Source: Hyphococcus sp. (GTDB lineage: Bacteria; Pseudomonadota; Alphaproteobacteria; Caulobacterales; Parvularculaceae). From it: DNA of 6,454 nt. The stretch's first letter is position 1, and each line of letters opens with the position of its first letter. Of the stretch, positions 1 to 6,454 are shown piece by piece. Made by a program: the position numbers and the translations under genes. The stretch covers positions 1 to 6,454 of the forward strand of contig BQJH01000167.1 in the NCBI GenBank assembly GCA_021604605.1, given 5' to 3'. Under the pieces are notes generated by a model. That model had not been told where the DNA came from. It did no database searches and saw only the letters and a list, made by a program, of their open reading frames with translations.

Positions 1-263
1 CGGAACCTGCGGCTGACCTTGCCGCCGCCGCCGCGCTTTGCTCGTCTCTATTTGACGCCCCCTTGCCCAACGGAAAAGTCGTCTTCGGCGAGGTGGCCCT
101 TTCTGGCGCCGTCAGGCCCGTCAACCAGACCGAAGCCCGCCTTAAAGAAGCCAAAAAGTTGGGCTTTAACGGGGCTCTAACCCCTGCTGGCGCGGAAGCG
201 GCAAACTTCTCGGTCAGGCACGCACAAACTCTGGCGGACTTGGCGGCCTGGGTTAGAGGCTGA
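1..263 (+). CDS. radA: DNA repair protein RadA/Sms, C-terminal part (5' end outside window)
   Basis: RadA is a RecA-like ATPase that acts in homologous recombination by promoting branch migration. Only its last 86 residues are here: the first complete codon is at position 3, the frame is open to the left edge, and it stops with TGA at 261-263. The visible part belongs to the Lon-protease-like C-terminal domain. Recognisable family motifs in order are EPAADLAAAAALCSSL, then P-L-P, then VFGEVALSGAVRPVNQ, then RLKEAKKLGF. The protein ends LADLAAWVRG, a normal family end, so nothing suggests truncation at the 3' side. An internal ATG at 63-65 falls in mid-domain and is not a real start. The zinc finger and Walker motifs lie upstream of the window and cannot be checked. 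RadA directly before cvpA-purF is a common alphaproteobacterial arrangement; the 144-bp gap after it leaves open whether they share a transcript. Confidence 0.93.
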   Translation, partial: EPAADLAAAAALCSSLFDAPLPNGKVVFGEVALSGAVRPVNQTEARLKEAKKLGFNGALTPAGAEAANFSVRHAQTLADLAAWVRG

Positions 264-291
264 TAGTTGCTTTGCCATGTCATGTTGACGG

Positions 292-320
292 TTGAGAATG
301 CATCATTTCAAGGCTATTGA
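292..320 (+). promoter_or_regulatory. weak candidate sigma-70-type promoter upstream of cvpA-purF
   Basis: The radA-cvpA gap (264-407) is long enough for a promoter. The best pairing I see by eye is TTGAGA (292-297, five of six to the -35 consensus) with TATTGA (315-320, three of six to the -10 consensus) at 17-bp spacing. A second -35-like TTGACG at 285-290 has no matching -10 box. A 4-bp hairpin (337-340 with 344-347) follows but has no T-run, so it is not a convincing terminator. cvpA-purF may instead be transcribed by read-through from radA. No PurR-type operator is evident. Confidence 0.15.
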
Positions 321-407
321 AGAATGTGGGGGAATGGGCGTTTCGCCAGTGAATTGTATTTCGGGCTCTGATACAGTTCATGCGCGAAGAACAACGGGCG
401 TTTTGTA

Positions 408-1079
408 ATGTTTGATTTATTGTTTCTGGCTGTCGTTGGACTTTCGACGGCCTTTGCTGCGTTGCGCGGCGGCTTACGAGAGTTAGCGACATTGTTGTCA
501 CTGGCCATTGCCGCAGGGTTGACCTGGCTGGTCGCAGAACCCCTCCTCGCTGCAACGGGCCTTGCCGGCAGTTTTTTCGGCTCCCTGATCGTCATCGCCG
601 CCTTGCTCGGCATCTTCTTTATTGTCGCCCACATCGCCTGCCACATGGGGTTAAAGCGCGCGCCGTTAGAAGGTCAGGCGAGATTGATTGATCGCATAGG
701 CGGCGGCGCCTTTGGCTTTTTCCGCGGGCTGGTTCTCGTTGGCCTCGGCTATCTTGGTTACAGCTACTATCTCGACGAGAGCCGCCAACCAGAATCAGTG
801 ACGACCGCCATGACCCAACCGATCGCCGCTGGCATGGCGAGCTGGTTTGAAACCTTCGCGCCGGAATCTTCTCATATCGAGACTATTTCAACGACAGATG
901 AAGACGAAAACGCAGCGATTGATGGTTATGGGCGCACAGACCGTAATGGTTTGGAAGAAATTGTGACGACGGTCACCACCACAGAATCAGCACTTTCTGA
1001 CCCTGAATCCGTAGACGCGCCAGAATCAGATAACTATGAAGACGCCATAGCCGATATCCTGATTGAGGAAGAGCAGTAA
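408..1079 (+). CDS. cvpA: CvpA family inner-membrane protein
   Basis: CvpA is a small polytopic inner-membrane protein. In E. coli it is needed for colicin V production and also sits just before purF; its biochemical function is not established. The 223-residue product shows about four hydrophobic segments, at roughly residues 1-18, 26-50, 55-80 and 98-118. The family signatures are RGGLREL (20-26), after the first helix, and DRIGGGAFGFFRG (95-107), before the last. After residue 150 it becomes a hydrophilic, strongly acidic Thr/Ser/Glu/Asp-rich tail ending IADILIEEEQ, presumably disordered and cytoplasmic. The ATG at 408 is the first start after an in-frame TGA at 369-371; its ribosome binding site is poor. 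The TAA stop shares a base with the purF ATG (TAATG), so the two are almost certainly co-transcribed and translationally coupled. The assignment rests on motif, topology and synteny. Confidence 0.9.
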   Translation: MFDLLFLAVVGLSTAFAALRGGLRELATLLSLAIAAGLTWLVAEPLLAATGLAGSFFGSLIVIAALLGIFFIVAHIACHMGLKRAPLEGQARLIDRIGGGAFGFFRGLVLVGLGYLGYSYYLDESRQPESVTTAMTQPIAAGMASWFETFAPESSHIETISTTDEDENAAIDGYGRTDRNGLEEIVTTVTTTESALSDPESVDAPESDNYEDAIADILIEEEQ

Positions 1080-1081
1080 TG
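1065..1081 (+). promoter_or_regulatory. Shine-Dalgarno site and TAATG coupling junction of purF
   Basis: GAGGAAG at 1065-1071, inside the last codons of cvpA, sits 7 bases before the ATG at 1079-1081. The cvpA stop (TAA 1077-1079) overlaps that ATG by one base. This supports starting purF here. The next in-frame ATG, at 1124, has GAGG only 3 bases upstream, which is too close for good use. Confidence 0.75.
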
Positions 1082-2653
1082 TATCCAGAGCGCGATCCTT
1101 CGAAGCCCCATTCTTCGAGGTCTATGACGGAACGCGCAGCGGAGTACCTCAAAATCGAAGGACCGCGCTATCAGCGTCGTCAGTCCGAACTCGATGACCT
1201 TCTCGGCGGTCCAAAGCTAAAAGAAGAATGCGGCGTCTTCGGCGTGATCGGCACAAAAGACGCCTCCGCCCTCACCGCCCTTGGTCTTCACGCCCTACAA
1301 CATCGCGGACAGGAAGCCGCTGGCATCGCCAGCTATGACGGCGAACGGTTTTATACAGAACGCCAGCTTGGTCTTGTCTCTGAAAATTTTTCCGATGCTG
1401 AAACCCTCAACAATCTGAGCGGCAACGCGGCGATCGGTCATACGCGCTATTCAACGCAAGGCGCGACGGTGCTGCGCAATGTGCAGCCGCTCTATGCTGA
1501 TCTCGATCAGGCCGGCATCGCCATCGCCCATAATGGCAACCTCACCAATTCCAAAACACTGCGCGCTGACCTTGTCCGGCGCGGCTGTATTTTTCAGTCC
1601 ACGTCAGATTCAGAAATCTTTCTGCAACTGACAGCGCGCGCGCAATATATGTCGACGACGGACAAACTCATCGAGGCATTGAAGCAGGTCGAAGGCGCAT
1701 ACGCCCTTGCCGTGTTGACGCCGGAAGGCTTGATCGGCGCCCGTGACCCGGTTGGCATTCGCCCCCTGGTTCTCGGTGATTTAAAAGGCGCGCCTATCCT
1801 CGCCTCTGAAACATGCGCGCTTGAGATTATCGGCGCCAAGTTTGTTCGCGATATTGATCCGGGTGAAGTGGTCGTCTGCCGCGAGGACGGCTCCATTGAG
1901 AGCCGGCAGCTACTGCCCACGAAACAAAAAGCGCGTCCGTGTATTTTTGAGCTGATCTATTTTGCGAAACCAAACTCTATTGTTGACGGCGAAAGCGTTT
2001 ACGAACTGCGTAAACGACTTGGCAAAATTCTCGCCAAAGAAGCGCCGTGCGATGCAGATATTGTCTCGCCTATTCCTGACTCAGGCGTTCCTGCTGCGAT
2101 CGGCTATGCGCAGGCGGCAAACCTTCCCTATGAGATGGCGCTGATCCGCAGTCACTTTATCGGACGGACATTTATTGAGCCGCAACAGAAAATTCGCGAA
2201 GCCGGGGTTGCGCGCAAGCACTCGCCAAACAGTAAGCTTATTAAAGGCAAGAGCGTTGTCCTGATTGACGACTCTATCGTGCGCGGCACGACATCGCGCA
2301 AGATCGGCGAGATGTTGCGCGCCGCTGGCGCCAAAGAAGTGCATATGCGCATCGCCTGCCCGCCAATTATCCATCCGGACTTTTACGGTATCAACACCCC
2401 TTCCCATGAAGAGTTGTTGGCGGTTGGTCGTGATGTTGAAGAAATGCGCAAGCTCATCGGCGTTGACAGTCTGGCGTTTTTGTCTCTTGACGGACTGTAC
2501 ACAGCCTTCAACAAAGGCCGCCGCGATAAAACTGCGCCTGCCTTTACGGATCATTGCTTTACCGGCGACTACCCGACGCGCCTCATCGATCGCGATGAAA
2601 GTGATCGCAACGCGATGATCACGCAATTATCGTTTCTGGCAGAGTCGAGCTAA
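1079..2653 (+). CDS. purF: amidophosphoribosyltransferase (glutamine PRPP amidotransferase)
   Basis: PurF catalyses the first committed step of de novo purine synthesis in the cytoplasm: PRPP plus glutamine gives 5-phosphoribosylamine, glutamate and pyrophosphate. The 524-residue protein has an N-terminal Ntn-hydrolase glutaminase domain. Its nucleophile should be Cys51 (EEC51GVFG), exposed by removing a propeptide. Supporting motifs are [11 protein letters not shown] (73-83), GHTRYST (120-126), HNGNLTN (151-157) and SDSE (176-179). The phosphoribosyltransferase half carries the PRPP loop [14 protein letters not shown] (393-406) and ends with CFTGDYPT (493-500). The Bacillus-type enzyme has four cysteines binding a 4Fe-4S cluster. 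By remembered alignment only the first (C288) is kept; HPCFYG is HPDFYG (D433), and the last two positions are P487 and T490, so a cluster is unlikely. A 50-residue propeptide is long for the family. Met16 (1124) is an alternative start, but the ribosome site favours 1079. Confidence 0.97.
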   Translation: MYPERDPSKPHSSRSMTERAAEYLKIEGPRYQRRQSELDDLLGGPKLKEECGVFGVIGTKDASALTALGLHALQHRGQEAAGIASYDGERFYTERQLGLVSENFSDAETLNNLSGNAAIGHTRYSTQGATVLRNVQPLYADLDQAGIAIAHNGNLTNSKTLRADLVRRGCIFQSTSDSEIFLQLTARAQYMSTTDKLIEALKQVEGAYALAVLTPEGLIGARDPVGIRPLVLGDLKGAPILASETCALEIIGAKFVRDIDPGEVVVCREDGSIESRQLLPTKQKARPCIFELIYFAKPNSIVDGESVYELRKRLGKILAKEAPCDADIVSPIPDSGVPAAIGYAQAANLPYEMALIRSHFIGRTFIEPQQKIREAGVARKHSPNSKLIKGKSVVLIDDSIVRGTTSRKIGEMLRAAGAKEVHMRIACPPIIHPDFYGINTPSHEELLAVGRDVEEMRKLIGVDSLAFLSLDGLYTAFNKGRRDKTAPAFTDHCFTGDYPTRLIDRDESDRNAMITQLSFLAESS

Positions 2654-2679
2654 TTTGAAAATCAATTGGCGAACTCCGC

Positions 2680-2702
2680 TCATCCTGACGAAAGCCGGAT
2701 GA
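2680..2702. terminator. weak hairpin between the convergent purF and valS ends
   Basis: TCATCC (2680-2685) can pair with GGATGA (2697-2702) around an 11-base loop. It lies in the 62-bp gap (2654-2715) between the convergent stop codons, where a bidirectional terminator would be expected. The stem is only 6 bp and no T-run follows directly on either strand, so an intrinsic terminator is doubtful. Confidence 0.25.
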
Positions 2703-2715
2703 ACGGTGACTTCGG

Positions 2716-5523
<2,808 letters not shown>

Positions 5524-5860
5524 GTCCCGATGATCTCATTGTTTATTGATTGTGCGCCCGCGAAGGGTCCGGTTTATCCCGACCACGCCCCTGGCTCAAG
5601 AGATGGTTTTAAGAAGCGCTGCGCTCAACAACAAAGCCAGGCCAAGAGCCCAGCTCACAAGTCAGCAACAACGAGAAAAGAGATGGTCAGACGTTCCTGT
5701 GTTGAACGCTCATGCCCATCAGGGTCTTACTTTTTAAGAATTAGAACCATAAAGGCATCAATTTACCGAGAGAAACGCCTGATCCTCAACCCATCAGCCA
5801 GCGTTGCGCCCTATGGATAAAGCTCTAAGGCTAGCTTCGCATCCTGCTGAAAGTGGGCCC
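5524..5860. other. 337-bp non-coding gap between popZ and valS
   Basis: I see no convincing gene or RNA gene here. Minus-strand reading frames are broken by frequent stops. The only plus-strand open frame is the tail of one lying antisense to the start of valS. The gap presumably holds the end of the popZ transcript and the valS promoter and leader. Visible structure: an 11-bp palindrome AGCGC-T-GCGCT at 5615-5625; a small interrupted hairpin GGTC/GACC (5566-5569 with 5581-5584) about 45 bases before the valS ATG; and two sets of short direct repeats listed separately. No T-rich intrinsic terminator after popZ is obvious. The best valS promoter pairing I find is TTGAGC (5599-5594) with GATAAA (5578-5573), minus strand, at a short 15-bp spacing, and it is weak. 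Confidence 0.6.
5598..5740 (-). repeat. short direct repeats upstream of valS
   Basis: Read on the minus strand, the 18-base block TTCTTAAAACCATCTCTT at 5615-5598 contains two units that each recur upstream in the same orientation. ACCATCTCTT (10 bases, 5607-5598) occurs again at 5687-5678, 80 bp away. TTCTTAAAA (9 bases, 5615-5607) occurs again at 5740-5732, 125 bp away. The two units overlap by one base in the 18-base block. They could be binding sites or leftovers of a small duplication, but matches this short can also arise by chance in a gap of this size. Confidence 0.35.
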
Positions 5861-6454
5861 CTAGCGGCTGCGGCGCGCCACCCGGCGCACTTCTTCTTCC
5901 ACTTTTTCTTCGACAACGGCTGGCAAATTCGCATCGAGCCATTCTTTCACCATTGGCCGCAGCATCTCTACGACAATGTCTTCCAATGACCGGCCTGGCG
6001 CATCAGACACACGGACACTTTGAGAAAGAGAACTAAAGGCGGCTGAGGCGGCGTCGGCTGCGCTTTCGTCGATAATTGTTCGGATTGTATCATCTTCAAC
6101 GGCAGCGGCTGTGTTTTGATTTGTCATGTCATTGTCTTCCACTTCTGGGATTTCTGGCTCAGCATTCTTCGCTGTTGATTGCAGTTGAGCCTCATCCGAA
6201 GACCTTACTGTCTCCGACGGCTTCGTAGATTGACCAAGGGCGGAAAGGATCTGCGCCTCGTTGATGGCGCTTGCTTCCGGTTCCGTATCCTCTGGTTTAC
6301 TAGACGGCGCTTCGCTTTTTTCCGGTTCAGTCTTCTTTTCCACCGCAGTTAAATGCAGCTTTTCACCTTGCGGCTCTTCTTTTTGAGCCTCAGGTTTTTG
6401 AGATGCTGGCGCTTCTTCATCTTCGGAAATAATCCGCCGGATCGATGCGAGAAT
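5861..6454 (-). CDS. popZ: PopZ family polar organising protein (DUF2497), start outside window
   Basis: PopZ self-assembles into a matrix at the cell pole, where it anchors ParB-bound centromeres and recruits cell-cycle regulators; it is known best from Caulobacter. The frame is open from the right edge, and 197 residues are visible before the TAG at 5863-5861. They begin ILASIRRIISEDE, the conserved N-terminal partner-binding helix, so only about a dozen residues should be missing. A long acidic, Pro/Lys/Glu-rich linker follows (about 14-120), matching the disordered region of PopZ and apparently longer than in Caulobacter. The C-terminal oligomerisation part starts with the helix SAADAASAAFSSLSQS (131-146). 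It continues as GRSLEDIVVEMLRPMVKEWL (154-173), then DANLPAVVEEKVEEEVRRVA, and ends RRSR. A GTG at 6343-6341 would give a 160-residue ORF, but it is an internal valine codon in the linker and would remove the N-terminal helix. The gene lies upstream of valS on the same strand. Confidence 0.92.
   Translation of the reverse strand: MLASIRRIISEDEEAPASQKPEAQKEEPQGEKLHLTAVEKKTEPEKSEAPSSKPEDTEPEASAINEAQILSALGQSTKPSETVRSSDEAQLQSTAKNAEPEIPEVEDNDMTNQNTAAAVEDDTIRTIIDESAADAASAAFSSLSQSVRVSDAPGRSLEDIVVEMLRPMVKEWLDANLPAVVEEKVEEEVRRVARRSR

Noticed and set aside
337..347. GGCG-TTT-CGCC hairpin after radA as a terminator
   Set aside because: The stem is 4 bp with a 3-base loop and no following T-tract, too weak for an intrinsic terminator.
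314..646. Minus-strand frames (110 and 91 codons) over the start of cvpA
   Set aside because: They overlap the CvpA membrane segments on the opposite strand and have a low-complexity Ala/Arg/Lys-rich or unrecognisable product, typical of antisense shadows in GC-rich DNA.
2081..2626. Minus-strand 181-codon open frame inside purF
   Set aside because: It lies entirely within the conserved phosphoribosyltransferase domain of PurF on the other strand. Its product has no recognisable motif, so it is a shadow.
5741..5751. GGTTCTAATTC on the minus strand, resembling a tRNA T-loop
   Set aside because: The purine expected after GTTC is missing, and no acceptor or anticodon stems can be built around it.
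5779..5797. CTGAT/ATCAG inverted repeat as a popZ terminator
   Set aside because: The stem is only 5 bp with a 9-base loop and no T-run on either strand.

Overview
The window reads as an ordinary chromosomal stretch of an alphaproteobacterium with a base composition a little over half G+C by eye. Three things point there. The gene order radA-cvpA-purF is common in that class. A PopZ-family polar organising protein, found essentially only in Alphaproteobacteria, lies next to valS. PurF is of the alphaproteobacterial type, lacking most iron-sulfur ligands. The PopZ C-terminus resembles the Caulobacter protein strongly, so Caulobacterales/Hyphomonadaceae or a neighbouring order (for example Parvularculales) is my best guess. 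The order cannot be settled from this window.

Layout. Plus strand: the last 86 residues of RadA (1-263), a 144-bp gap, cvpA (408-1079), then purF (1079-2653), which overlaps cvpA by one base (TAATG). Minus strand: valS (2716-5523) converges on purF across a 62-bp gap that holds a weak hairpin. A 337-bp non-coding gap (5524-5860) lies upstream of valS. Beyond it is popZ (5861-6454), same strand as valS, its first dozen or so codons lying beyond the right edge.

Functions. RadA is a recombination/branch-migration ATPase. CvpA is a small inner-membrane protein and PurF makes the first committed step of purine synthesis; their translational coupling is clear in the sequence. ValRS charges tRNA-Val. 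PopZ forms the polar scaffold that anchors the chromosome centromere (ParB-parS) and cell-cycle regulators. Apart from cvpA-purF the genes share no pathway; this is conserved housekeeping synteny.

I found no mobile element, CRISPR array, RNA gene, defence system or new multi-gene system. Points worth a second look: a locally AT-rich, apparently extra segment in ValRS; a long PurF propeptide with its iron-sulfur ligands mostly replaced; short direct repeats and a palindrome in the popZ-valS gap; and the need to extend popZ past the internal GTG that a simple ORF caller would choose as its start.
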